Assembly: GCF_030463565.1 (NCBI RefSeq)
Contig: NC_134651.1
Span: 11,916,734-11,980,733 of the forward strand
Direction: 5' to 3'
Origin: Pelecanus crispus
Taxonomy: Eukaryota; Chordata; Aves; Pelecaniformes; Pelecanidae
DNA length: 64,000 bases
Shown: positions 1 to 13,698 of the stretch, in pieces
Position numbering within the stretch: the first letter of the stretch is position 1
Layout: every line of letters begins with the position of its first letter
Made by a program: the position numbers and the translations under genes
The notes under the pieces: model-generated
Seen by the model: the letters and a program-made list of their open reading frames with translations, nothing else
The model's database searches: none
What the model was told of the DNA's origin: nothing

Positions 1-3797
<3,797 letters not shown>

Positions 3798-4440
3798 GGC
3801 TGATCCCTCCCTTGGCAGGCTGGCACCCCCCATCCCCATCCCTGCCCAAATGCCACCCTGTGCCTGCTCCCCACCGCCTCCCGTCTCCCCCTCCTGCGCT
3901 CCAGGCAAAGGGGGCACCCCCAGGTGATGCAAGGGGTTGCTCCCCCAAAGGCAGGCACCCACTGGAGGGGTGGAGACAGCAGGGAGACGCTTGGGGTGGG
4001 CATGATCTGCCCAGAGGCAGCTGCCTCATGCCTGTCCCCTTCCTACCACCTGTGCAGTGAACGGAGGGGGCCCTGAATCCCCATGGAGGAAATGAGGAAA
4101 TGCAGAACACGCCCAAGGCACCCCTGTACGCCCCCTTCTGTCCACCCACCCCAAACCCTTCACCCAGCCCTACCACATCCAGCCCAGTGCTGGTCAAGGC
4201 AGGGAGAGTGAACCAGAGACGCCGTGGTGCTGCCCCATGCCAAAAGCCCCCCTACCTGGTGCCCTCCCTGACAGCCCCCATGCCAGCCCTTTCCTGTCCC
4301 CACATCAGCCTGCCAGCAGGTGGGCACAGCCAGCAGGGCTTGGGGCTGGGTGATGCCAGCCTGCACTGGGAGTGTGGGGACGCGGATGCCTGCTGTATTT
4401 TTCGCTGCTGTTTCTGGTCAATAAAGCGCTGGATATGCTG
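3798..4440 (+). other. ECEL1: ECEL1 3' UTR
   Basis: The sequence from the ECEL1 stop to just past the AATAAA at 4420-4425 has no coding signal. It is C-rich and holds no recognisable repeat. The end point is inferred from usual cleavage 10-30 bases after the hexamer. Confidence 0.7.
4420..4425 (+). terminator. ECEL1: ECEL1 poly(A) signal AATAAA
   Basis: A canonical hexamer lies 623 bases after the stop codon and is followed by a GT-rich stretch (tgctgggcgggtgcaagggg), as expected of a downstream element. It is the only canonical AATAAA on the plus strand between the ECEL1 stop and the opposing gene. Confidence 0.75.
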
Positions 4441-4531
4441 GGCGGGTGCAAGGGGCTGTGGCCAGGGGACAGCACAGCATGGGAACCCACACACCGCTAA
4501 CATGCTTGTCCCACCAGCGTCACGCCCCATG

Positions 4532-4537
4532 TTTATT
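4532..4537 (-). terminator. ALPI: Poly(A) signal of first alkaline phosphatase gene
   Basis: TTTATT on the plus strand is AATAAA on the minus strand, 184 bases after the TGA at 4721-4723. Predicted cleavage near 4502-4522 leaves only about 50-90 bases to the ECEL1 3' end, so the two transcription units converge tail to tail. Confidence 0.75.
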
Positions 4538-4720
4538 AACTATTGAGTACCCTGTGCGGGTGGCATAGGGCCCCCCTGTGCCCGGGATTTGTGCCCCACA
4601 GCTGCCTCATTGGGACCAGGGATGCTCCAAAGAGCTGCCAGCCACCTGCGGCTGCCACGGTTGTGGGAGGGGGGGGACGTGGGTCTGGCAGCGCCCGTGG
4701 GGTGCTCCAGGGCCATGGGG

Positions 4721-7700
4721 TCAGTGGAAGAGGGGCAGGAGGAGGGTGGGCAGGAGCAGGGCCAGGGGGGTGGCGTGGACGCCGGTGGCAGAATCCAGCT
4801 GGCGGCAGACAGTGTATGGCTCGAGGCAAGCAGCGTAGGCCATGGCGTGGGCCACGTAGGTCTGCTCCTGCACTCCATGGAAGAGGTGGGCCATGGGGCC
4901 CTTGGCCAGGATGGCCACATCCTCGCCGCCATGGGTCTCTGAGACGAGGGGCACGGCAGCCTGCTGCAAATAGTCGTACTTGTCTAGGGAGGGAGGAAAA
5001 GGGGGTGGGGAGGTCAGCGGTGGCCCCCAGCACCATCCCACAGACTGGCCATGGTCCCTGTGCCCTCACTGGCTGTGTCATTGTCGATGTCGCTCCGGTT
5101 GGTGCCTGGGTAACCTGGTCCATTCCCATAGAGGATGGATGTGTAGTTCTTTGAGTCAGCAGCTTTGTTGGGGGCCAGACCTGGGAATGGGGCAATGGAG
5201 AGGGGTGATCAGCCAAGAAACCCCTCTATCACCCCTCCAGCTGCAGCCAGGGTGCCCTGCAGCTGGCAGCACCCAGCATGGGGCTGTGCCCCACTCTTGG
5301 CGGCTGGGCAGAGCCCTACCAAAGATGGAGGAGCCACGTAGGGTGTAGCCACCAAAGGAGAAGACATGCGAGTGGTCGGCGGTGACAACAGTGAGGGTCT
5401 GTGCCTCATCTGTCAGGGCACCTGCCCGCTCGATGGCCTGGTCGAACTCCACCGCCTCCTCCAGCGCCTTATGGGCTGCACCATCATGGTGGCCGTGGTC
5501 GATTCTGCCGCCTGCAGATGGGCGCTCATGGTGGGCTGGGGACTGATGGCAGCACCCCCAACTCTTACCCCCACCTGGGGATGTGGGACCCCCCTCTCAC
5601 CCACCCCAGGGGCACCGGCCCAGACTTATCTTCCACAAAGAGGTAGAAGCCATTGGGGTTCCTGCTCAAGATGGTGATGGCCGCCTCCATCATCTCAGTG
5701 AGTGACGGGTCTGTGGTGGTGTTACGCACCAGGTTGTACTTCATGTCCCCGGGTTCGAAAAGACCTGGGAGGGGACACGTTGGGGATGGCCTCAGCACCC
5801 ACACACATCCTGGTGGCTGCCAGGTCCCAGCACACAGGACATTTGTTACCCATCAAATAATTCACGCTGGGGTCAGCAGCAGCGGCCAGCATCTCCGTCC
5901 TGTTCCAGACATAGCGGGCATGCTGCCGGCAAATTCCATGGGGGGTTAGCAGGTGCCCAGCCCTGTGCCTGGGGGCAGTGGGCAGAGGCCCATCCCCACT
6001 GCGTCACCTACCACCCGTCTCTTCAGCCACATGTCGATGAGGTTGTTCTTGTCCTTGCGCATCCCATTTGCCATGGGGTAGGTGGGATACTCAGGGTCCT
6101 GTGTCCCCATGGGGGTCATGTATTTCCGACCACCCCCCAAGATCACCTGGAGGGGATGAGATGGGCGCAGTGTTAGCAGGGGTGCCCGGGGGGGTGGGGC
6201 AGGTCTGCCCTTGCTTGCACCATACCATGCACGGGTGCTCACATTGATGTCGACATTGTGGACCAGCTGCCAGGCGATGTCCTTGCAGCCCTCGAGGCGG
6301 GCGGTATCGGGCATGCTGGCATCCGCATACCAGTTGCGGTCCACCACGTGCGCGTATGTCCCCGCGGGGGATGCGTGTTGCACTCGCGTTGTCGTCACGA
6401 TGCCCACCGACTTCCCTGCCACCTCCCACCCATCAGGCCCCATGAAAGGCGACTGGCGGGGGCATGGGGTCCCCCACCATCGAGCCCTGGAATGCTCGTG
6501 GTGGGGGCAGACCCCGGCTTGATGCCCCTTGTCCCCACAGGGTTCCCTCCAGCCCCACTGCCCTGTGCACCCCATTACCAGCTTTGTGAGCTCGCTCCAG
6601 CACCGAGACCACCTCATTGCCCGCCGTGGTGTTGCACTCTGAGTAGCGGGCGGCTGCGCTCAGCCCCACCGTCTGGTAGTTGCCCTTCACACCACAGAGG
6701 TAGGCTGTGGCTGTCCCCGCGCTGTCGGGGACCTGCCGGTCCACGTTGTATGTCTGCCGAGGACACGTGCCAGGCTCAGGGCAGGGGGTGGTTGGCAGAG
6801 GCACCCGGTGGGCTGCTCCCCGCCAGCACCCCTTGCCACACTCACTCGCATGCCTGAGGGCAAGTGTGGGACAGGCAGGGGCCTTGTGCAACCTGTATGC
6901 ACATCCCCAGGGTGCTTCTGTGCCAGCAGCCCCGTGGGCATCACCCTGGCCCCATGCCCAGTGTGGCGGGGCTTTACCTTGGAGAGAGCCACATAGGGGA
7001 AAGCATCCAGGGCGAGGGGGGTCTCAGGGCCCAGCTTCGCCGCCTTCTGCCCCTTTAGGATGCGGGTGGCTGTGATGGTTGGGATCCCAAATCCTGCATG
7101 AGGAGAGAGGGTCTTGGTCACCCTCTGGACCAGGTACCCTCCCTGCACCCCTCTCTGCGGGGCACTGGCTGTGCCAGCCTGCCCGCTGCGGGCGTCAGCG
7201 GGACTCACCATCCCCGAGGAAGAGGATGAGGTTTTTGGCTTGGCTTATTCTGGGCTGGAGCTTGAAGGTGGCCTCAATGGCTGCAGCCGCCTGCTTGTTC
7301 CAGAAGGATGGCTTCTCCTCCTCCGCTGGACAGGGCAGCACCCATCAGTCCCACCTCACCAACCAATCCCTGGGGCACCCGTATCCCGGGGTACCTGCTC
7401 CCTGGGCATCCCCATGCTGGGGACTTCTCTGACATGGACCAAGCGGGTCAGGGTGCTGTTTTGGGTGGGGAAAGGCCATGCAGGCTTGCATCCAGCACCC
7501 AGCCTGGGGTTCCTGGGGCAGAGAAGGAGGGGGCAGCAGAAAGGGACATGATGGGGGGAACTATCTGGCAGGTGGGATAGGGCCACATCCATGGAGAGTG
7601 GAGGTTACAGGCACCTCCCACAGACCCCCGGCCCAGAAACAAGCAGGAACCTGACCCTGCAGGGGAAAACTGGCTCAAGGTCCCCAGAAAAGCAGGGGTA

Positions 7701-7920
7701 ATGTCCATTAACCCTTGCAGAGCCAGGCAGCCCCTGCTCCCCTCCCCAAACCCTCCCTGTGGCCAGCCAAGCTGGTGCCTCGCCAGGTGCCCCACTTCCC
7801 TGGGCACCCGCTGCAGCCAGCCGGGCACCCATCCCCATCCTTGTCCCCACCTGGGATGACAGCAGTGCTGAGTCCTGCCCAGAGGCCGAGGCAGAGGGTG
7901 AGGGGTGCCAGGAGCTGCAT
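4721..7920 (-). CDS. ALPI: Alkaline phosphatase, intestinal type (paralog 1), complete
   Basis: This encodes a GPI-anchored ectoenzyme hydrolysing phosphomonoesters, including lipopolysaccharide and nucleotides at the gut brush border. Exons in transcript order: 7851-7920, 7209-7325, 6978-7093, 6579-6753, 6243-6415, 6012-6146, 5850-5922, 5630-5764, 5320-5511, 5070-5180, 4721-4983. The total is 1560 nt (519 aa), and most exon lengths equal those I recall for mammalian ALPI. Visible parts: signal peptide ~1-20; metal-ligand Asp in FLGDG; nucleophile S112 in [21 protein letters not shown]331 and D336/H340 of [11 protein letters not shown]377/H378 in VTADHSH; H450 in ETHGGED; hydrophobic tail for GPI exchange. 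S447 is the equivalent of human residue 429, which is Ser in intestinal enzymes, favouring ALPI. NRT at exon 7 keeps an N-glycosylation site. The intron after exon 8 starts with AT, not GT. Placental/germ-cell names are mammal-specific, so symbol choice is the main uncertainty. Confidence 0.95.
5512..5629 (-). other. ALPI: Non-canonical AT-AG intron in paralog 1
   Basis: On the minus strand exon 8 ends ..GTG GAA G at 5630, and the intron begins ataagtctggg (AT at 5628-5629). It ends catctgcag before exon 9 at 5511. Protein continuity (EGGRIDH, conserved in vertebrate alkaline phosphatases) requires this junction. Apart from +1 A for G, the donor aag|ataagt is a perfect U2-type match. It does not resemble the U12 donor atatcctt. 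Confidence 0.75.
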
Positions 7921-8548
7921 GGTGAGATCCGGTAGCCCAACACTGCTGGTGGTGTCTGCAACTCTAGCAGATCTGGGGAGGGACTTTGGACCATGCTCAC
8001 CCTCACGGGGTGTGTGGAGGGGTTCGGCATGCCTCCGATAATCGGGTGTCCTTCTGGCAGCTGGCACAAAGGCCATGGGGCTGGGCTGCAGGCACCTCCT
8101 TGGCACACCACCTTATTGCTGCTGGGGGACAGACGGACTTGGGACGCAGATGCAGGGGGTGAGGCGATGGGCAGTGCTTGGCAGGCATCACTGCCAGCCC
8201 CAGCTGTGGTGCTGCAGTGCCAGGCGGGGGGGATGCCCTGGCCCAGGGTGCCACAGGCAGCACTGTGCATCGGACCTGGGGCAACAGGGTTTATTCGGAG
8301 TACATGGGGCCACTCGTGTACCGAGCAGACCTGCTCTCTGCCCAGCACTTTTCTGAGCAATAAACCCCCTGATCTGCACTACAATGCTGCTCCTCCCCTC
8401 ATCCTCATTTCATCACATCCTTCACCCCAATGCCTCCAGTGCTGGTCCTGGGCGGGGAACTAGGAGCCACAGCCACCTGGGGAAGCTGAGGCACAGGGCA
8501 GCACCTGCGCAAACCCTTGCACAACAGATGGAGACAAACAACCTGTGT
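7921..8548. other. Spacer between the two alkaline phosphatase genes
   Basis: About 0.63 kb lies between the start codon of paralog 1 and the poly(A) signal of paralog 2, so the paralog 1 promoter must lie here or inside paralog 2. No TATA box is evident near 7921-8000. A plus-strand AATAAA (8359-8364) and a minus-strand AATAAA (8289-8294) occur without any associated open exon. No transposon was recognised. Confidence 0.6.
7979..7992 (-). promoter_or_regulatory. ALPI: Candidate HNF4-like site upstream of paralog 1
   Basis: On the minus strand the sequence reads ggtccaaagtccc, about 60-70 bases upstream of the ATG at 7920. The core CAAAGTCC resembles the HNF4-specific element. HNF4 driving intestinal genes makes this plausible, but it is a short motif match only. 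Confidence 0.3.
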
Positions 8549-8554
8549 TTTATT
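8549..8554 (-). terminator. Poly(A) signal of second alkaline phosphatase gene
   Basis: TTTATT on the plus strand (AATAAA on minus) lies 108 bases after the TGA at 8662-8664, giving a short 3' UTR. Confidence 0.75.
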
Positions 8555-8661
8555 GCATCCTTTGATCCTGGCTGCCGTGGGCACCCAGCAGCCAAGATCC
8601 TCGATGGGGCGGCCAGGGGTGGCTGGGCAGCTCAGGATGACGTGGGGCTCGCCGGGGGCTC

Positions 8662-11600
8662 TCAGGCCCCTAGCAAGCGGGTGGCCACACAGAGAGTCAG
8701 GAGGGTGAGCAGGGGCTGGGGGGAGTGCTGGGTGCCACGGGAAGCCCTGGTGGCTGCCCCACACCGGGGCTCGGTGGTGTAGGGCTCGAGGCAGGCGGCA
8801 TAGGCCATGGCATGGGCAATGTAGTGCTGCTCCTGCACCCCGTGGAAGAGGTGGGCCATGGGGCCCTGGGCCAGCACCACCACATCTTCCCCGCTGTGGG
8901 TCTCTGTCTCCAGGGGCACGGCTGCCTGCTGTCTGTAGTCCTTGTCCTCTGCAGGGTGGGCATGAGAAATGGGGCCGAGGGCAGGAGGCTACCCTACCCA
9001 TGGCAGGGATGGCGGGGCAGCTCCCATCACCCCAGCATCAGGGTGATTCCTGCCCAGGTGACACCTGAGCCATGCAGTGGCACTGGGACCCCATGCAGCC
9101 CCAGTGGCCATGCCTGTGGGATGCTGCCCCCAGCCACCCTGCACCCCCCATCCCATCCTCAGCAGGTTCCTACCTGCAGCAGGGAGGCTGGCAGCTGGGC
9201 GGCCCCCATCACGGACGCTGTAGCCAGGCCCATTGCCGTAGAGGATGCTGGTGTAGGCTCGCTTGTCCTTGGCTTTCTTGGGGGCCAGCCCTGGTGCACG
9301 GAAAGATGCTCTCAACCCCTATCCCGGCTGGGTAGCTCTCCCCAGCTACCCGCCTTGGCCAGATCAGCCTCCAGCAGGAGCAAAAGGAGGAGGTGGGAAC
9401 AGGGATGCTTGCCACACCTCCCTGGGACCCACCAAAGATGGAGGTGCCGCGCAGCGTGTTGCCCCCAAAGGTGAAGACGTGGGAGTGATCAGCCGTCACC
9501 ACGGTCAGGGTGTCGGAGGGGGAGGTGAGCTCGCCTGCCCGTGCCACCGCCCGGTCCAGCATGATGGCCTCCATCAGCGCCTGCTTGGCCCGGCCACTGT
9601 GGTGGCCGTGGTCGATCCTGCCACCTGCATGGGGAATGCGGTCATCACCCTCTCCCTGGTCCCCTGGGACACCCACCTTCTCCCAAGACCCACATCCCAC
9701 CCCAGCCCCAGCCATGCTGCCCGCCTGGGGCTACTCATCTTCCACGAAGAGGAAGAAGCCATTGGGGTTCCTGCGCAGGATGCGAATGGCCTTTTCCGTC
9801 ATCTCCACAATGGAGGGGTCCGTGGAGGCATTGCGGTTCAGCTCGTACTTCATGTCTTTGGGTTCAAAGAGGCCTGGGAGAGTGGGACAGGGAGGGTCCA
9901 CACCAGGGCCGCTTCATGCCCCCACCAACACCCCGGAGTGGGGAGGAGGAGGAGGTGTTGCCAGTGGTGCAGTCAGTGATGCTCTTACCCATCAGGTGGC
10001 TCACAGAATCATCCTCGACTGCATCCAGGCCCTTCTTGTCCCAGACGTAGCGGGCGCCCTGCCAGCAAGAACAGAGCCGGTGCCAACAGCACGCATCCCG
10101 TGCCTGGCATCACATGCCCTCCACCTCAGCACGGTACCTGCTTGGCACTCAGCCATTTGGCAATCAAGTCCAGGCCGTCCTTTCTGATGCCGTTCTGAGC
10201 TGGGTCCTCTGGGTACTCGGGGTCCGGGGTCTGCTTGGGGGTCATGTACATCCGCCCGCCACCCAGGATCACCTGCCCGGGAGCAGGGAGTTACCACCGG
10301 CACCACCACAGCCCTGCAGCTCAGCAGACTGTCCCAATGTCCCTGGTGTCCCCTCCCTCCCATGCCTGCTCCCTGGCTCACGTTGATGTCTGTGTTGTGC
10401 ACCAGCTGATAGGCGATGTCCTTGCAGCCGTCCCGCAACGCCTCCTTGGGCATGTTGGCATCGGTGTACCAGCTCCGGCTGGCCGAGTGGGCATAGGCTG
10501 CCCCGGGGGATGCATGTTGCACCCGCGTGGTCGTCACAATGCCCACGGACTTGCCTGCAGCACGGGCAAGGGTTTAGGGGGAGCCCGTCCAGCCCTGCAC
10601 AGTATGGGATGGCGGTGCCATGCCAGGCTCTCCGACAGGGTTGCCCGCTGTCCCGTACCTGACAGCCTGGCCCGGTGCAGGATGGAGTCCACCTCATTGC
10701 CAAAGGTGGTGCGGCATTTGCCGTAGACAGCCGCCCCGCTCAGCCCCAGCGTCTTGGCATTGGCCTTCACCCCGCAGAGGTAGGCTGTGCCTGTGCCAGC
10801 GCTGTCGGGCACTTGCCGGTCGATGGTGTAGGTCTGAAAGCAAGCAGGAGCCAGTGGGGTTTCAAGCAGGGGCAGGGCGGCCGACCCCTGGCACTGCCCC
10901 ACTCACCTTGGCCAGGGCCACGTGGGGAAAGGTCTCCATGGCCAAGACGCTCTCCTCACCCAAGCCGCCAGCCAGCTGCCCCTTGTAGATCCGAGCCGCC
11001 GACACCGTAGGCAGCCCCATGCCTGCAGGCATGGCAGGAGTCACGGGGTGGCAAGGGGCTGGGCCGGAGAGGAGGGGACCTGCACCAGCCCCATCTTCTC
11101 ACCCCTGGTCCCCCAAGGGACTCACCATCACCCATGAAGAGGATGATGTTTTTGGCCTGCTGTGCTGCCGGCTGCAAGGCCAGGGCTGACTCCAGCCTCC
11201 TTCTGGCCCCTTCGTTCCAGTAGTCCGGGGTCTTCTCAGCATCTGGAGGCGAGAGCAGAGCTGGGGGTGTGCGGGGGCACTGGGCACCCTGAGAGTCCCT
11301 GGGGACAACCCCCCTCAGCGACCAGGGTGGGCATCTCCCCCAAGGTGAATTTAGCTGCTCTGAACCACCTCTGTGGGAGCCTTGAAGGGGCCAGGAGCCC
11401 TTTGGGGCTCAGCCCGGCCTTTGGCAACCCCAGCATTGCCCAGAGCCCATCTGCAGAGAGGGAAACTGAGGCACAGTTTGGCAGGGAAGTGCCTTGTACC
11501 TCTCGGCAGCGGGGATGGGGCCTGCTTTGGTGGGGGCTGAGACAAACCCATTCAAAGTTTGGGGTCTCAAACCACCCCAAGCTCCTGAGGCAGCTGGGAG

Positions 11601-11807
11601 AGTTTGCCCTCCCTGGTATCCTGTGGGGAGGTGACAGGGTCCCTGGAGCCCCCCAGAGAAGTGGCACCAGCCGCAGGGCCCCCCACAAAGGACTCACACC
11701 CCCCTGCCCCACATGTCCCCGCTCGAGCTGTCACCTGAGGCCGCAGCAGCTAGCCGGGCGAGGAGGCAGAGAAGAAGGCAGGTCCCAGGGGAGAGCGGCC
11801 ACCCCAT
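8662..11807 (-). CDS. Alkaline phosphatase, intestinal/placental-like (paralog 2), complete
   Basis: This is a tandem paralog of the gene to its left. Exons in transcript order: 11735-11807, 11126-11242, 10907-11022, 10659-10833, 10382-10554, 10138-10272, 9989-10058, 9739-9873, 9433-9624, 9174-9290, 8662-8948. The total is 1590 nt, 529 aa. Signal peptide [20 protein letters not shown]; Asp in FMGDG; nucleophile S113 in [21 protein letters not shown]331, D336, H340; VTADHSH (D377/H378); H452 in ETHSGED; hydrophobic C-terminus for GPI attachment. Differences from paralog 1: exon 7 is one codon shorter (70 vs 73 nt) and its NRT glycosylation site is lost (WDKKG), while a new NAS appears in exon 8. 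The residue-429 equivalent is T449 rather than Ser, which may alter kinetics. The intron after exon 8 also begins with AT (gaag|atgagt). The gene looks intact and functional; which mammalian gene it best matches cannot be said. Confidence 0.94.
9625..9738 (-). other. Non-canonical AT-AG intron in paralog 2
   Basis: Exon 8 ends ..GTG GAA G at 9739 and the intron starts atgagtagcc (AT at 9737-9738). It ends ccatgcag before exon 9 at 9624. Reading through would meet TAG three codons on, so splicing here is obligatory. Position, phase and the +1 A are identical to paralog 1. Confidence 0.75.
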
Positions 11808-13290
11808 GCTGCTCACCTGGCTCCCTCCCCAAATGTCGCCTGCGTCCAGGGTGGGGGGAGAGCCCTTTATGGTCCCTCCCTGTCTCATCCCGCCGGAGGG
11901 CTGAGCCCTGCCAGGGGTGAGCCGATGGGCTGATAACACGCAGGAACTATCTCCCAGCCCTGCCCAGGGCCCTCCCAGTGCCCCCAGCCCTCCCCGGGGC
12001 CATTCCTCCCCCATACCGGCGAGGGAGGACCTCCAGCCCAGCCCTGGGGTCCGGGGCACCTCGGGGCCCCCAGCTCCCACGGTGGGGCTGCCTGCAGGAC
12101 CCCAGGGAGCGGCAGGGAGGGCCCAGGGCAAAGTGCTGTTTTTGCAGACAGGCTGAGCTGGGCCGGGCTGGATTGGCCTTGTTTCTCCTGAGACAAACCT
12201 GAGGAGGGGGACACCTGGCTGAGGGGTAGGGGGAGGACATCTTGCCTTTGGTGCCGGAGTCCTCAGGTCCCCTCTGCCAGGGGACACGGTCACACGCTGC
12301 CTGTCAGGCCCTGGGGCAGCCCATGCCAGGCACCCCCAAAGCGAGGTGCCTGCTGCGGGCAGGGAACAGCCCTGCATCACCAGCACGGAGCAGGGGGCCT
12401 GGGGAGGAACAGGCTGCTCCCACCTGCACCCGCATCTGAAGGCGACATCCGCGCATGGTTGCACCAGGCCACCTGGAAGGGACCGCAGGTGACCCTGATG
12501 GCTTTCATGGCTTGCCAGCACCCGGGGAATGTGTTGTATACCCAGCCCTGACCCACCCCTGGGCCTGATCCCCCATCCTGCGCCGGGCAGCCTGGGTTTG
12601 GCCAGCTCCTGGCTCCTGCAAAGGGCACATTGTCCGTGCCAGGGTCACATTTGCCGCCACCCATGAGGCAGAGTAAAGCAGGGCCCCTTCCCTGCCTGGC
12701 ACAATGGATCCCCTCCTTCTCGCCAGCCATCAATCCCTCCAGCTGCTGCTCCTGGCTGCCCGTCCTTGTGGGCGTGATGAAGCGGAGGCTGCCAGAGCAG
12801 CCCGTGCCCCTGGGGACATCCCGCATGGTGTGGGGGGCGGACACGGGGATGGAGAGCAGGCAGAGGTGCTGGGCGCAGGTGGGCTGGTCGGTCCACGCAG
12901 GGCTGGATGCTCTCTCGAGCAGCGGGGAGAAGTGAGGACATGGTGCTGCAGGGTGCCCGAGTGGGGAGAAGGTGGAGGTCAGGGTGTGAGGGGCTGGAGC
13001 GGACACCCGGTGACACTTGGTGAAAGCTCAGACTGAGGGATTAGCCACCGGAGCAGGAGCTGGGAGCGTATGCCCAGCCGATTCTCCATGCCCTCCGGCC
13101 CAGCATATGCCAGGGCTGGGGGCGGCTGTGAGGCCGCTTGGATTTCACAATGCCCAGGAAGTGGCAGGCAGGGGAAGGCATGGGGCTGCCCGGGGGGATG
13201 AGTTACTGCTGGGATTCCTGGCCAGGGGAGTAACGCAGAGGAGACAAAATAAAACCTGCACAAGTACCCCACGTGGCTGCTGACCTGGCT
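11808..13290. other. Intergenic region between paralog 2 and DIS3L2
   Basis: This 1.5 kb of G+C-rich sequence separates the paralog 2 start codon from the DIS3L2 poly(A) signal. It holds the putative paralog 2 promoter next to 11807. Several long open frames occur on both strands but overlap each other, are proline/glycine-rich, and look like by-products of high G+C. No repeat or RNA gene was recognised. Confidence 0.6.
11864..11873 (-). promoter_or_regulatory. TATA-like element upstream of paralog 2
   Basis: On the minus strand accataaagg lies about 60 bases upstream of the ATG at 11807. That spacing would place transcription start ~30 bases before the ATG, a short 5' UTR. This is a motif match only; no initiator was identified. 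Confidence 0.35.
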
Positions 13291-13296
13291 TTTATT
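13291..13296 (-). terminator. DIS3L2: DIS3L2 poly(A) signal
   Basis: TTTATT on plus (AATAAA on minus) lies 403 bases past the DIS3L2 stop at 13699-13701. Confidence 0.65.
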
Positions 13297-13698
13297 ACAT
13301 GACACACAACCTGCAAGAAACCCTCCTGCATGGCCCCACGGCCACATCCCACGCAGGATGGTGGAGCCAGCCCCTCTCTGCTCCCGGGGACACGTGTCCC
13401 TGCTCAGCCCTCACCCCCAGCACCCCAGTAGCTGGGGACTGACACCACTGCCTAAAAAAAAAAAAAAAAACAAAACATAAAGCTAAAAATATATGAGAGT
13501 AGAAATGCTCTGCCTGGGACAGGCTCAAGCCCTGAGCCCCGCTCCCAGCCAGAGTTAAAATCCAAACCAGAAATAAAACGGCATCGGTTTTAAAACTCAA
13601 AACCCCAAACTCCTTGTGGGTCCCCTCTGTCCCCGGCGGGTGCCAGTGTGGGAGGTGAGCAAATGTCGGCAGCGGGGAGCACGCACAGACCAGGGCGC
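13297..13698 (-). other. DIS3L2: DIS3L2 3' UTR with a 17-U run
   Basis: This is non-coding sequence from the stop to the poly(A) signal. It contains an uninterrupted 17-base A run on plus at 13454-13470, which is U17 in the mRNA. It is followed by an AU-rich patch in the transcript's upstream direction (catatatttttagc). Extent is inferred from the poly(A) hexamer. Confidence 0.6.

Noticed and set aside
5600-5629. Extension of exon 8 of paralog 1 to a normal gtgaga donor downstream (protein ..[12 protein letters not shown])
   Set aside because: That junction is out of phase with exon 9 and would destroy the conserved GGRIDH segment. Paralog 2 has a stop codon in the corresponding extension.
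5512-5629. U12-type AT-AC intron for the phosphatase exon 8/9 junction
   Set aside because: The donor is ataagt/atgagt rather than atatcctt, there is no AC acceptor in frame, and no clear U12 branch point (ttccttaac) before exon 9.
8359-8364. Plus-strand AATAAA between the two phosphatase genes
   Set aside because: No plus-strand coding exon or acceptor upstream that would need a poly(A) site there.
11694-12521. 275-codon minus-strand open frame covering the paralog 2 signal-peptide exon
   Set aside because: Only the last part (from the Met at 11805-11807) is the true first exon. The upstream portion is proline/glycine-rich 5' flank, and the real transcript splices at 11733-11734.
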